From Gyrodactylus bullatarudis (lineage: Eukaryota > Platyhelminthes > Monogenea > Gyrodactylidea > Gyrodactylidae): a DNA stretch of 64,000 nt. Position numbers and translations under genes: made by a program. Below the pieces are notes generated by a model. That model was not told the DNA's origin and ran no database searches. It saw only the letters and a list, made by a program, of their open reading frames with translations. Positions 48,628 to 61,482 of this stretch are shown here, one piece after another; position 1 is the first letter of the stretch, and every line of letters begins with the position of its first letter. The stretch lies in assembly GCA_012064415.1 (NCBI GenBank), contig SSNU01000155.1, positions 558,001-622,000 of the forward strand. Direction: 5' to 3'.

Positions 48628-51143
48628 ATGACTGTATTATCTCCTGAACCTATAGACAGCATAATGCAAGGTAAATTTTCACTCCCAAAGACACTTTAAT
48701 CGATTTCTCATTCGTATATTCAATGTTTAGACTCACAAGCTTCAGAAAATTCTGAGACAAACTCTAACAAGACTAGTGAAATAGCAATGACCCATCTTGA
48801 AGAGGTTATACAGCACGTTGTAGAGGAAGCTATTGATTATGCTGAAAAACCACCCGAAGAACGTACCCTACCCACCCTTGTTCGAAAAGTTCCTCCTCCT
48901 CCCAAGCCTCGACCTACCCTGAATGTGATGAATTTTGGTGAGTTTTTTTATATTTCTTGAATGAATATCCGAATTTATTGTCATATACAGCGAATCAAGG
49001 CATGAATCAGAGTTCCTCTCATATCAATGTCGGTATTAATATGGCTCAACAGTTTGCAATGAAGGGCCAAAACATTCCTTCCCAAGCAATGGTTCAGTTT
49101 AACCAAGTTGTACAACAAAATCCTCACATGGTAGCTATGCAGTATAATGGAGGACAATATAATGCCAACCAACTTAGTCAAGCAGCCCAGCTTCAACAGC
49201 AATATGCTCAACAATTCCAACTTCAACAGCAAGCCCAACAGTATCAGAATACGCAAAGTGCTGCATTTGCTCAAATGCAACAAATCCAACAGGTAAATAA
49301 CTATTAATGCGCTTATTAAAGATCTCTCGCGTCTTTTTATACATTGTTAAAGTTGATATTATTAGTATTATTCTCACTCCTATATTGTTGGTTATATTAT
49401 TTCATATTATCATTATCAACGTCTAGCCTAGCTTCATATAATTCTACTTTAATCTTGTCTTTATAACATAGCCTGCCTTAGCTCTATTCAGAAAGAGATA
49501 GAGACAGAGAAAGCTTGCTTTAACAGAGTTTCTAGTTCTCTCTCTTTCGACTATCCAAACTTAGCTTGCAAGAAGAGAGCATTTTTCTACAAAAAAATCA
49601 ACTTTACTTCTCGTATACACTTGTATATGCATGGTGTATGCAAGGTGTGTATATTGGTGTATGTAAACACGTAGGCGTTTACCTATTCTAATGTATAGGG
49701 CTATATGCAATGACTAAACTAGACAACATCACATCCCTGTCTTCTAATTAATCTTCTACTCGCTTTCTACCTAGTGTGTTTGTCTCACATTCTATCTTAC
49801 AATATAGACCATCAGCATATACCTCATTATACATCATACATAGACCTTTGTAGGGTGGCATCATTCACTCCCTCCCTATGTCTCTCTGCATTTCCATTAG
49901 AATACTGAAATAATCATTACTTTTCTTCTTGTCGTGTGTGTGTATGTGTGTTGATTTGTTGTCCTCTATTCATATCTATACTCGTGAATATGTATGCATA
50001 TGGAGAGGAATGTGTATGTGAAGCTATCTTCATCTTAGTCACTACTAATTTTTAATTAGAGATAGCAAGAAAGCTATATTCACAGAGATAGAGACTGACT
50101 GATTTATTATTATTTTTTAGAATGGAATTTTTTGAGGATAATGAATTATTCATCATGATTTAATCTCAAAAAAGTTTTTAACACCCTAGTTAGTAGTAGT
50201 CACTGTATATTAAAAATGGAAAAAACAATGTGATTAATAAATGCATTTTCACCATTTAGCAACAGGCAGCATTAGCAGCTGTAGGTCCGGCTCTAGTGTA
50301 CGCGACCAACATCAGTGATGGTCAGCTGAATGGCAACTCAAGTAATCAACGAGGTCAAAATTCTCTCAGTCATCAGCTGTCCAATGGCTCTGGAAACCAG
50401 AATGGCCAGAATCAAGGAAATGCTGGAAATAGTAACGGTCAATCTGCTGTTGCCGCTACTGTTCAATTAACTCCACAACAGGCTGTCGCTATGCAACAAG
50501 CTCAAATGAATGCAGTCTACCAACTTCAAAGTATGTCATCTATTTCCTCTCTCTAATCACACAATCTTTGGTCTTGACTCATCCACTCAAAACTTAAGGA
50601 TAAGTGTTACTTTTCTTAATGAATTATTTTCCAGCCCTCCTGTTATGTCTGTAAGCTTGACTTGACAAAAAGTTATCATGTTCTTTTTTGTGAGCGTTAT
50701 AATGTGTTTTAAGAATTTTGAGAGACGTTCATTCTTGAGTATTTTTTTGATTTTATAATTACAACTTGGTCATCTGATGAACCATCAACTTTATTTCATT
50801 GATTTTATTAACTTTTGAATATTTACTCATCCATCTTATTTTAGCATCAGGTCAGCAAAGTCAGGCAGCGACAGCAGTACTGGCAGCTAATCAACGTTGG
50901 GCTAATGCTGCTGCAGCTGCTGCCAACCAACAATATTCCCAAAACACAAACCAAGGCAGTGGTCAGAATAACCAATCTAATCAAAATTCTCAGGAGCAAG
51001 CTCAACTCGCACATGCTCTACAACTCCAACAGCAGCAGCAAGCTCAACAACAGCAAGCCCAATATATGGATGCCCACAGAGATCAAATAGCGCGATATGT
51101 CGCTTATCAACAACAACAACAGGCTCAGCAGCAAAATCAATAA
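48628..51143 (+). CDS. Gln/Asn-rich low-complexity nuclear-type protein, unknown
   Basis: Exons 48628-48670, 48731-48937, 48991-49292, 50260-50530 and 50845-51143 join in phase into 373 residues. The N-terminal 85 residues are acidic (MTHLEEVIQHVVEEAIDYAE) and then proline-rich (VRKVPPPPKPRPTLNVMNF); the remainder is Gln/Asn/Ala-rich with poly-Gln blocks, resembling activation or prion-like domains of transcription co-regulators. No DNA-binding or catalytic domain is visible. The frame is open upstream of the ATG (DFERSLNEIFVNQ) back to an AG at 48576, so a further 5' exon may exist. Internal introns are 60, 53, 967 and 314 nt. The role is not known; nuclear function is an inference from composition. 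Confidence 0.7.
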
Positions 51144-52179
51144 GTGTAATATCCTGATATTCTCTTTCTGATTTTTGCGATCCCATCTTTTTTCTTATCC
51201 CTCGATCGTCTCCTCGCCCTCAATATCCCCGATCCCTCCTCTTATATATTATATTCCTGAAAAATTAATGCCACTCTCATAATATATGAATGAAATATAT
51301 GAATAATTATAATCTCAAAGTGCCTCCCTGATAAAGAAAGTCCCACCCACTTTTTGTGCAATACGCAGATGAAAACTAAACACTGAGCATAAAAACCTTC
51401 CTTATTCATTATATATTTATCATGTTTGAATGTAATCCACGAGAAGTCGAAAGCATCACTTTGATCGAGCACCTTTCTCAGAGGTACATTATCAAACTGA
51501 AAAAAGCCCGGTATATAATCTGGCCTCTTGTCAATTTTATGCAAAGCTGAGATTTACAAAATCACAAATTAATACCTCAATGAAATGTTTAATACTTTGT
51601 TAATAATATCCGGAACATAATAAAAAATGAATCACCCTACGAAAAAGAACATGCATCATCATTTGGTTTAGTTTTTTGAATTTATTTTACTATCTGAAAA
51701 CCTGCATTCAATTCAAGAACCAAAATGCAACCCATATCTGGAGAGGCACGACAGATTCCGTTCCCTATCCTTTTTTCCACAAGAATTAATGTTAATTTAC
51801 TGACTAAAAATCACTGTAAATATATTAAGAAACAGCTTTTGAAATTCATCTTTGAATCACAATATTCTCGTCTATTTTCATAAGAATCCTTAACTCGTTA
51901 ATGAATTATAAATTTCGAAAGAATAACTGCCGAATTTCATTATCAATCGAATGATCTCCCATGTTTACTAAACTTTTTATTGATATTATGTGAATTTACG
52001 TGAATAGAAAACAGCATTCCTGCTCGGATAAATCATTCTAGGCAAGAAATCTTCCAACTCCAATTCCCTGTACCTAAATTCATACATAAAGTTCTATTCA
52101 TTCGCAAAAATATGAAAACTCACTTATTCATACAAACTAATAAATCTTGTAAATAAACGTATTATCTTAAAAACATGGT
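51144..52179. other. Intergenic region between convergent genes
   Basis: Holds the 3' UTRs of the Gln-rich gene (+) and the Cys-rich membrane protein (-). A 100-codon minus frame at 51242-51544 has no ATG-based support or family and is not called. Confidence 0.45.
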
Positions 52180-52704
52180 TTATTCCCTTATTTGATCATA
52201 ATCATTACCGATACCAAAGTCGCATCGGAAACAACAGCAGAGAGAAGTTTCACAGTACTCTGACCTGCAACAAATAGGGCAATCTATGTATTCCTTGTTT
52301 TTCATACAGGCCTGGCAGAACAGTACATCGGATATATCGTGGTATTCCTTCTTGGGACACAGATTATTTAAGCATTTATTGTATGAGCTCATCTTACAGC
52401 AATTGCAAGACTCGGCTATCCTAACGCAACAGTTTACTTGAGATGATATCCTTCTAATTTCCTTCTTAGACTCAATCGATCTCAATTTTACTTTATATAT
52501 TGTTAAAATTATAAAGTTATATGCCAGTGAGACTAGAATTATAATTGAAGATGTGGGTAAGATCCCATTTAAGAATTTCTGATTGTGCACTTTTCCATAG
52601 GAGTAGGTTGTATAATTCGCTAAAATATCATTTGAAATCTGAAAATCCAATAGCTAAATAGAATTGAGTGAAGATTATCAATGATAAGCTACTTGAACAG
52701 GCAT
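52180..52704 (-). CDS. Single-pass membrane protein with Cys-rich tail, unknown
   Basis: Main exon 52653-52180 (157 codons); a 12-nt first exon 52704-52693 (MPVQ) joins it in frame through a 39-nt GT-AG intron. The result has 161 residues: a short N-terminal part with an N-glycosylation-type site (NYT), one hydrophobic segment (about 36-56, SIIILVSLAYNFIILTIY), a basic stop-transfer stretch, then about 85 residues with some 20 Cys, many in CC, CxxC and CCC groups (CPICCRSEYC, SLCCCFRCDFG). Cys pairs suggest metal binding or palmitoylation. It is loosely reminiscent of MyoD-family-inhibitor Cys-rich domains, but I do not see enough to assign it. The 5' end is tentative. Confidence 0.6.
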
Positions 52705-52734
52705 TATAGAATTAATTAGGTCTTGATTACATAT

Positions 52735-53002
52735 TCAAAAATGTTCGAATTTATAAACGTTAAAAGAACTAAATAAAATTATCAGTGGTAATTATAACAA
52801 AAATTTTCCATAAATTGTAAAAGAAAACATACATAAACAGGATTTATCCGTTGGGAATAATTCAAATACTAATTTACGAGTGAGTTTTACATAATTTTTG
52901 TTTTTTCGTGCTTCTTGATGGAAATACACGCGCCATGATTCTCGATTCATATATAAGTGTTTGAACCACCATATTGTATTTTTGCGTCTCAATAGACGCC
53001 AT
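52735..53002 (-). CDS. Possible 52-residue protein, divergent from EPC
   Basis: ATG at 53002 in a strong context (AAGATGGCG). Exon 53002-52878 gives 41 codons (MASIETQKYNMVVQTLIYES, then basic Arg/Lys-rich), donor GTAAAT, and an acceptor before 52768 adds 10 codons to a TGA at 52735. The intron is 109 nt. No family recognised. It could instead be the first exon of the downstream membrane-protein gene, although the phases do not fit directly. Confidence 0.35.
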
Positions 53003-53165
53003 CTTAGATTTTCAAGAAATATCTTTAAAAATTACTGAAAACGAATAATTATGGTGTTTTAAATAGATTATTGTTCATAAAACCTTTTCCTTTGTCAATC
53101 TACTCTTCAAATCCTTGATTTGATGGATTACTTCTTTGGATTTTGATCTCGAATCTCTACATATA
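53003..53165. promoter_or_regulatory. Short divergent promoter region, small gene / EPC
   Basis: 163 bases separate the minus ATG at 53002 from the + ATG at 53166. No TATA element at a convincing distance. Assignment as a shared promoter follows from arrangement only. Confidence 0.35.
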
Positions 53166-55684
53166 ATGAGCAAAGTATCATTCCGAGCTCGTCAAATCGA
53201 TTTCAATAAGCCATTGCCCATTATTCGCAATGACTCTGAAGTACATTCAGACATAAGTGAAAATGCTCTCGTCAACCGTGGAGTTCCGGTTTTGCCCAGT
53301 GGAATGGAGAAAGAAGAAGAAAATGTACTGTTTATCTATATCAATCGTTAATAGACTAATTCAAACTAATTCTATTCTTATTTTTTCTTTTAAATATAAC
53401 AGGAACATCATCTTGTCGAAGTGCTGCATGCTCTACAGACTAAAAAAGCTTCAGATGTGGTTATACCAGTTCCAGAAATTGAAGAGGATACCAACGCTTA
53501 CTTTTCACTCTACGAGAAGGGCTTCTCTCCGCCAAATCATTTCATTCATATTAGAACCATTGTTCTTGCTGAAGAGGAACCGATAGAATATGACATGGAT
53601 AGCGAAGATGAAGTCTGGCTCTCAAAGAATGAAGAAATGAATATAACCCCTGATCAGTTCGAGTCTATGATCTACACTCTAGAGCGTGGTTGTGGTCAAA
53701 AGGTAATCTAATTTATAAATTCTCGAATCTATTTAAATTGCTAGGGCTATCATCAGCATTGTAATCATTCAACGCACACAAAATAACTATTAATCGATTT
53801 ATTGATTTTTTTTTAATTTTTTCTCTTTTCTCGATTTTTCAGGTTATTAATCTGGATGAGGCCAAGTGTTTACTCCAAAACTATGACACATCCCTTGTTA
53901 TTGCTATCTACGACTACTGGCTCACTAAAAGGGTTCAATCAAGACAGCCATTAATTCTAACTGTCAGACAGGAAAAACGAACAAATGACACAGCTAATGA
54001 TCCATACATTGCTTTTCGAAGAAGAACAGAGCGAATGCAGACTCGCAAGAATCGTAAGAATGATGAGTACTCGTATGAAAAGATGTTGATCCTTCGTGAA
54101 CAAATGGAATCTTTAGGGGATATCATTGAAAGATTGGTTAAGAGAGAATGTCTGAAAAAAGAATTGGTCGACATTGAGAAGAAAATATTCAGTTCTCGCT
54201 ATCAAAGTAAAGACTTTGAGGGCTATCTTATCAATGAAATATCCTCTCAATGTTATAAAGCCACCAGCAAGGAAAAATCTTTCTCTCAAGATTCATCTTC
54301 AATCAATAATAACTACTTTCAAGAATCTGCTAAACGTCATCGTTCCACTATCAAGCAAAACAAAAAGAAACGCTTACAAAAGAAAACTTTTTCAGCTTAC
54401 ACTAATGATAAGCTGATTAATCTGTCCGGTGGAGAAGTCTCTGATGAGGAAAATATTTTCTCTTCTGAGAATGAGTCTCAATCGCTTACCTCACCAGCTT
54501 CTTCAGCATCTCCATTTTCTAGTTTTGTCCGACAAAAAGGCTGTAAATATCTTAGACCCTGCTCTCGGCTTGACTTGGAGTCATTGCGTACACCATCATC
54601 CCCCACTCAATCCCGGTTATTACATCATCATCCCTACCTTTCTTATACATTGCATCATAAATTTCCTAATTTTGCTGGTTACACACGTCGGAGGATAGGT
54701 CGAGGAGGTCGCTTAATTATCGATCGTGTTCCCTGCGAAACTGAAACCAAAAATCTATCTTATCATGTGAGTTTTGTCTTGGTCATGATTACCTTTCTAA
54801 TGTAATTTGAATGTAATTTAATTTTCAGACCCTCTCATCAAATTCATCCAGATGTATTAATGACATTGAATTTCTGAGAAATCGGGTTAAAGTTCTTACA
54901 AGTCAAACATTATCTTTACGTCAAGGCAGACTGGTAGATAAAAACACTCCCAAATCCGAATTATACAATTCAATTTCAAATCGTCTTCGATGGTCAAGTG
55001 AATTGAACAATTGGGAAACTTTTGAACATAATTACAACTCTCAAACAGATTTCCATGACAATTCTATTCCTTTGAAAAATAAATTCTCGAATTCATCTTA
55101 CTTTGAATCAAGTACCGCAAAAAGTTATGATTCTCGGTCTCCTCCAGAGAAAATTTTCAAGTGTGAACAAGAGAATTTTGATCCTCCCCCAATTATTCAG
55201 TTCCCAGACAAAAATAGTCAGTCTTCAAATGTCAAAATGAGCAATGTTGTTAGTAAAACTTATTGCAACTTTTTTTTATGATTTAAATTCTTATTTAATT
55301 ACATCTTAGGACCAGAAGAGTGAGAATGAATTTCAAAAGACTAACTCTTGGTCCGAGGATTCCTTGAACGAACCTAAAAGTAGTAGAGCTCGTCCGAATT
55401 CACAGGGTGAACAAGTAATCAATTCCATTCCCAATTCATCCTTCACTGAATGTACATCTACTACAATATCTACTCATCAACAATCATATGGGAAGTCAGC
55501 TAAGGAATGGATATCCGTGAACAGTAAACGTCGTATTTCCACTTTATCGTCCAAGTTGACTAATTCAAATTCTCTTGATCGGGAATCCTCGCAGGCATCC
55601 TTAACAAAAGCTAACGGCTCAAGTAACTACTGCTTTTTTGTGCCAACTCCCAATAATAACTCTCAAACAGCTTCTAATGTCTGA
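53166..55684 (+). CDS. EPC1: Enhancer of polycomb homologue (EPC1/2)
   Basis: Non-catalytic subunit of the NuA4/TIP60 histone acetyltransferase, bridging the catalytic module to the complex. Exons 53166-53324, 53403-53702, 53843-54766, 54829-55248, 55310-55684; 725 residues. The N-terminal EPcA domain begins MSKVSFRARQIDFNKPLP as in human EPC1, continues with GMEKEEEN, VVIPVPEIEED and YDMDSEDEVW (about 116-125), then NDPYIAFRRRTERMQTRKN (about 205-223). The conserved central motif RRRIGRGGRLIIDR is at about 435-448. The tail is Ser/Asn-rich and lacks the long Gln tract of vertebrate EPC. The fourth donor is GTTAGT, with GTTGTT as an alternative three bases earlier. Paralogue (EPC1 or EPC2) cannot be decided; a single ancestral gene is likely. 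Confidence 0.95.
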
Positions 55685-56500
55685 AATTTGACATTTCATC
55701 CTTTATTTATTGCATTTCAATCTAAGTTGCTCTCTTGGTGAAACTATTCGAGATATTAAAACTTATTCAAATCTTCACGTTAATTTTTAACGATTTCTTC
55801 AAATTTTCACAAATCCTGTGCACTCGATGCTTATTATCAAAAACCTTGGAATTAACTCATAAATTTTGTCATTGATCTTACTCATGATTGCTACATGTGA
55901 TGGCATTTATTCTATAATCACACAGTTTATGTATACTTCCCATTTTTCACCTGAATTCTGTCCATCTTTTTCAGTACATAATCTCCTTGTATCATCGAAG
56001 AACACTCATCCTATACCATCATTTCATCATAATTTTATTATTACATGATCACTCATTTTTATTTATACTTGAAGAGATTACTCTATAACAACTCTTTGTT
56101 CACATAAATTTATTGTCTCGGATATGTTGTTTTGTAAATAGAAAAAAAGCTGATCTATTCAAGTTGAAATTGTAATCCTCTTTTCCTCTTTATATTAAAT
56201 CCCTTCTTTTGTATAAAAAACTAGATTTAAAAAAAGTGTAAATAATCTGTATATTGATCCCAAAATTTTTTTATTTGGTCAGTAGTTAATGCTTATCGAC
56301 ACGCTATTGTACATTTTATTTATCCAACACCTCCCCCCATCCTACTGCCTCTACTGTCTTGTTCCCAAAATCGTCTCAGTTTATCTATGAGACTCTGAAA
56401 ATAGTAGCATAATCAAGATTAATTTTGATTTGTAAAAATTTGATAAAGTACATATTAAAATATACTATACTATACTATACTATACATATATATTATGAAA
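55685..56500. other. 3' region between convergent EPC and IFT70
   Basis: AT-rich 3' UTR sequence with a pentamer repeat near the IFT70 stop. No further gene seen. Frames here are short. Confidence 0.5.
56457..56487. repeat. (TATAC)n pentanucleotide repeat
   Basis: Five to six TATAC units just outside the IFT70 stop codon, in its 3' UTR on the minus strand. Confidence 0.85.
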
Positions 56501-59500
56501 TTAAAACAAGACTTTTGTTATGAACTTTGCTAAAAGGGCCCGAATCCTTCTTGCCTCATAGTAGATTAGGTTACAATCTTCACTTCCGATCCTCTCCAGA
56601 GTCTTCACCATATGAGTCCTCTTCTCACAGGCCAAAAGAAAATCATTAGTTTCATTGAGCACCTTTTGTTGAATTAAAAGAAAACCGCTCGCCATCCCTT
56701 CAATCATTGAGACAACAGCTCTTTTCGTGCAAGTCCATGTTTCCAAAGTCAACCGTTTTTCTATCGGATCAAGACTCTTTATGATCCTGTTGATGCCGAA
56801 ATCATAATTCCCCTTGACACAATACAAGGTTCCAATTATTAACTTTATCATACAAGAATGAATCTCTGACCCTTCCCCCTCGTCTGTCTTGTCTTCAGCT
56901 AGTTCCACTATTTTCATAATTTTTTCTGCAGAACTGTTCTCGTTAACCATAATGTAGCTAACACAGAGGTTAGCTATTGCCATTGCATCAATTTCGAGGA
57001 CCTTGCTTGGCTTTAGCCTATCAGATAGAACCTTTTCGTAGAGTGATATGGCTTCTTTAAATCGGGATTCTTGCATAAAAATAGCATTCGATAAGTTCAT
57101 TATCCATCTTGGCTCAGTTTGAAAGTAGTCGGAGAATCTCAATAGAGTTTTTTCAACCTGTAGAATGTAAACATAAATCGAAACGAGAGGATTGTAAAAT
57201 ACTCTATAACATTGACAAACGATAACTCTGCACTGTTATATAACAGACCTCTCATTTTAATTGAGTGAGTCATTGATTTTCTTTGAAATCGTTCAAAGTC
57301 TTTTGCAAAAACAAAGGGCGTTCAAGTAAATAATAAAATCTGCAAATAAACATGACATGTAATTTGAAGAATAGATTTTCTATCAAAATTAAGCTTCTTT
57401 TCAACTTGTCAATACAAGCACAACCTTCATTAGACCTCAAAGATTAATTTAGATACAGTAGAAAATAGAACGGGAAATTTTCCACTTAGTAGGTTTAGAG
57501 AATAAAATTCTAAAGTGTAAACAGCTTACCATTTCATATTGTTTCAGGTCCCATAGGATCTTTGACTGGAGCATGAGGAAGAGTAGGAGAACCTGATCAT
57601 CATTCTTCTGATTTCTCCTCGTTTGTTGCATCAATTTTTCTGATTCCTTTTGAATTATCGGTTCTAAATAACTAATTCTTAATGAATTTTAAGAAACCTT
57701 TATAATTATTGACCCAGCTCCCTTGTTAATAACATACCTGTAGTAAACAAAAAGAATGACTCACCCTACAGATGAAATTCTATATCATCTGTACTTTGCT
57801 GGCAAAAAGTGTACAGCTATCCTTATATACTAATAGAATAAAAGGATAAACTCAGTAAGGCAACAACTATACTGTACAAATTGTACATGGAGAAGCATTG
57901 CCTCTTTATTCAATCATTTTGTAATATACCCATTGGTGAGAGTTATTATAGATGGATAATAAACAAACATAGTAAAAGATTAAGTACACTCATCCCAAAT
58001 GTATCGGAAAAAAGGTAACTTTGAACCAGAAGAAAAACTGAGGGATGAGAGAAGTCTTTTTTATTTTCAAATTACAATTATGTTTGGTTATATGACTCTA
58101 TCTTTTAAACATGCTATACGAGAGAAGTTACTATAAATCATAACTATTTCTACTGTATTTCGTAAAAGTAAAAGTATCATAAGAGCAACCATTGTGTATT
58201 CAAAAATGAAATAAATTAGGGTGTAACAACATAGGCAATGACAAAGTTCTACAAGTAGATAGATTCTCATTTTATAACTCAAAGATTGAGCCCTCTTTTG
58301 CAGAAATGTGATTTTTATGATGAACCATATTCTGATAGGCCTGATGATAGGAATGTTCTTGCATAAAATGTTAAGGTCTCAATGAAATGAAGGTTGTGGG
58401 TAATTTCAAACAGGAAAACATTACGATTATTTTCTGGAATGCAAAAAGTAAAAAGATTCTAACATTCTGGAATTAATTTCGAAGCAAGATCATTCAGCCT
58501 CAATCAAAATTCTGCATTTAAATAACAAATTAACCACATTAATAAACAATATAGTAAAGTATTAATATTGACATTTCTGATGAAATTACCCGTTCTCGCA
58601 TAGGCCTAATAATATTCTCTAGTAATGTTCTCTAGAACAAACAATTACTATTATGTAATAATCTAACATCTAGGAAATATATTTCAGATTTTGATAATCA
58701 TCAAACCAGAAATTCTCTAATCTATCAATTAACTCCAAAAAGATTCTTATTTTTCAACAACGAGATCACTTAAGAAAGTAAAATTGATTAAGAAAAACTA
58801 GTCAATTCATAACTTTGAACCTGGGATGTATAATACACATTGTGTATGCTTATGAATCTTTTTAATTAAGCTACGTATTTTCATGGCATAAATGTGGATA
58901 TGGAAAAGTTATAATTGGTCATAATTTGTCAAATACAGTTCTTCTTCTTCATGTTTGGTAATGGCAAAGTCCAATTTCCATCCATCATAAAAGATTAATT
59001 AATAATTATGACTCCTTTCTTGCCAACAGGCCAGCACCCAGCGACCAAGAAATATTATCTCCATTCATCTCAGGCCTATATCATCCTATATAGTGCCCTG
59101 CTATCTCTGAGATACCGTTTCCAGATTAACTTGAATATTTAAAAAAAACATTAAAATTTACTTATACAAATTTATTCCAGAGAACTTTGATTTATTTTGT
59201 AATTATTTTGCTCAATGCATGTACAAATAAAAATCTATTAATAGACATTATTAGCACATGTCATTATTACAGTTTATACCCAAGTTTTAACCGATCCAAA
59301 ATAAAATGTGATCAAGGTTTCAAGTAGTTTACACTAACTTTTCCCAGGTATCAAAACATCCGATGTATCATTTCAAGCAGTATTCTTAAATGACAGAATT
59401 CAAATCTTGAAAATTAAAGAAAAAATTATTCAATGAGTATAAATTGATTAGACTAGAATAAGTAGAGAAAGGGCAGAGTAGAGTTTATACAATTTGTGTG

Positions 59501-61341
59501 TATTTCTATGGAAAATACTCTTCAACGCCTTTTTGAATAAAAACATCGCCCAACTCATGAAAAATTTTGAATGCAGAACAGAATAAAAGTTTTTAGAATT
59601 ATTCACTAATCTTAAGAACAACCATGTATACTGATCTGTATACCCATCAGAAATGTAGAAAATTTTAAATATGGGACGAGAAATAAAAAACGCAAGGCAG
59701 ATTGATAAATCGAATGGGCTATTGTTCATCAATTGCGACACACAATACGGTTACTTTTCCCGCCAATATTCTTTAAATCGAGAAGGAATTTGAATAAAAG
59801 TAAAATCTAACTTGGCAATATTTAAACGATGCCTGGCTATGTTCCGTGCCTGGAAAATGTCGGTACTACCGAGATTAATCTAATGCCTTCAAGGCTCGTC
59901 TGGCAAATTTTTCAAAAGACCATTAAATTTTAATCATTTTTTTGTTCTACTGAAACCGAATTTATGAGTCTCATCTACTAAATGAATGATATTACATAAA
60001 TTGAATTATAATTTTGGTTAGTGCCAAACCAGGAATAATAAGGAATATACTTAAAAGTAGTATGCTGAACAATCAATATTTTAAAATAATAAGTCAATAA
60101 AGGATTGCAGCCTGCAATTTGCAGGTACTGATTCAGTAGTACTGAATCAGTACTACTGATAAAAAATCGGAAATCTTTTTTTCTCAGTACCGATTTATTC
60201 GAAAATTTACTATTGTTTGTTTAGTAAGATGAATCAAGTATGCAAACTAAAAAATGGCAAAAATTTTCTCATAGAAAACGTACTTGTAAGCATCTTCAGG
60301 TGATTCCTTTGCCATAAGTGTGACATAAATAACATCTTTCAGAGTATTATTTAAGAGCATTTCATTCAATTGTTCACCAAACTCCTTCATAAGGTCATCA
60401 ATCAACTGGTAGTGTTCCTGACGAAGATAAAGTATCAAAAGATTTCCAATTGACTCCTTAGTAAAGTTGCTACTATTAAGTAGAAAGTTTAACTTGTAAT
60501 AACAGTCGTTGGGATCATTTTCAAAATCTAGAATGGCCTTGTTGTGCAACGATATCGAGTCGTATTCTTCAATTTTGTTGAATGGCAACTTATCAATGGT
60601 ATTCTTGGTAATGCCAATCTCCCTCCTCTCATAATGAATGCAAGCCTTCAGATTGATAGCCTCTATCATGCATAAATCATAACGAACTTGATCAGTGAAT
60701 TTGTAAGGAATCTTGAATTTCTTTTCATACTCAGGATGTTCCGAATATGCTTTCTCAAGGATTTGTTCAATCAATTCAAGGGAATTATCGAACAGGCCAA
60801 GTTTATAATAGCACAATGCAACATTGTAAACTGACTTTGGACAGTTTTGTTTCATGATTTTTTTAAAATGGTCTAAAGCTTCTCGAAACTCTCCTTGAAT
60901 AAAATGATAACAGGCTTTATTATTTATAAAAGTTGGATCACTTTCTGAAAATTTTGTTAGTGCTTCTTCTAGAGATTGAGAATCATTCGTTTTATAACTA
61001 ATAGCAGCTCTTAGTTGATTGATATAGCTAGAGTTTTCCTCAGTTAATTCAATTGACTCAAGGACTTGGAGAGACTTATCATTAAAGTCTGCTTGAAAAA
61101 GACTTTGAGCCAAGTAAAGTTTATAATTTTGATTTTCAGGTGATAGTTTAATCAATTTTTCATAATATTCAGATGCGTTTAAAAAGTCTTGGATCTGAAA
61201 ATAACAGTAACCCAGGAGAGAATATATTGAAATAGAATTAGATTGGGAATTAGATATTTTCTTCAATTCATCGATACTAGCAGAATAATTCTTATTTTTT
61301 ATTAATGAATAAACTTTGGTAGTAATATTCTCTTCTGACAT
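56501..61341 (-). CDS. TTC30: Intraflagellar transport protein 70 (TTC30)
   Basis: TPR-superhelix subunit of the IFT-B core, needed for cilium assembly and tubulin polyglutamylation. Minus-strand exons 61341-60284, 57671-57530, 57157-56501; 618 residues (human TTC30A 665). Start is the ATG giving MSEENITTKVYSLIKNK. TPR-rich landmarks include YSLLGYCYFQIQDFLNASEY, NVALCYYKLGLFDNSLELI, SISLHNKAILDFEND, SESPEDAYKY at the first junction, KILWDLKQYEMVEKTLLRF across the second, then NAIFMQESRFKEAISLYE, IANLCVSYIM and IGTLYCVKGNYDFGINRIIK, which match the human order exactly. The acceptor at 57672 is the AG that restores phase (AYN then YLEPIIQKE). Intron 1 is 2.6 kb and carries a palindrome cluster. 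Divergent from QTRT2. Confidence 0.95.
60111..60196. repeat. Cluster of perfect palindromes in IFT70 intron 1
   Basis: CCTGCAA/TTGCAGG with one central base (60111-60125) abuts a perfect 27-base palindrome with 13-bp arms, TACTGATTCAGTA and its complement, around one base (60126-60152). AAATCGG at 60164-60170 pairs with CCGATTT at 60190-60196. It lies 88-173 bases from the first donor, inside the intron. It may be a decayed inverted-repeat element; no target duplication was found. Confidence 0.7.
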
Positions 61342-61482
61342 GAAAGAAACTTTTAAAAAGAGAAAAAACACTTTAGAATTAGACTGTCTAATTTAGACAG
61401 AATCCAAGATTTTATATTCGTTCCAAACTTTGTTTATGTCTAATTAAATTTCTAAAGGGGGTAATTGTTATATTAACTAGAA
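61342..61482. promoter_or_regulatory. Bidirectional promoter region, IFT70 / QTRT2
   Basis: 141 bases between the two start codons. It contains overlapping palindromes TTAGAC-T-GTCTAA (61379-61391) and CTGTCTA-ATT-TAGACAG (61384-61400). No RFX X-box, the usual ciliary-gene element, is visible. Shared control is inferred from distance. Confidence 0.45.

Noticed and set aside
51242..51544. 100-codon minus frame between convergent genes
   Set aside because: No homology or splice support; lies in 3' UTR territory.
56457..56487. Telomere-like or satellite repeat
   Set aside because: Only a short TATAC microsatellite in a 3' UTR.
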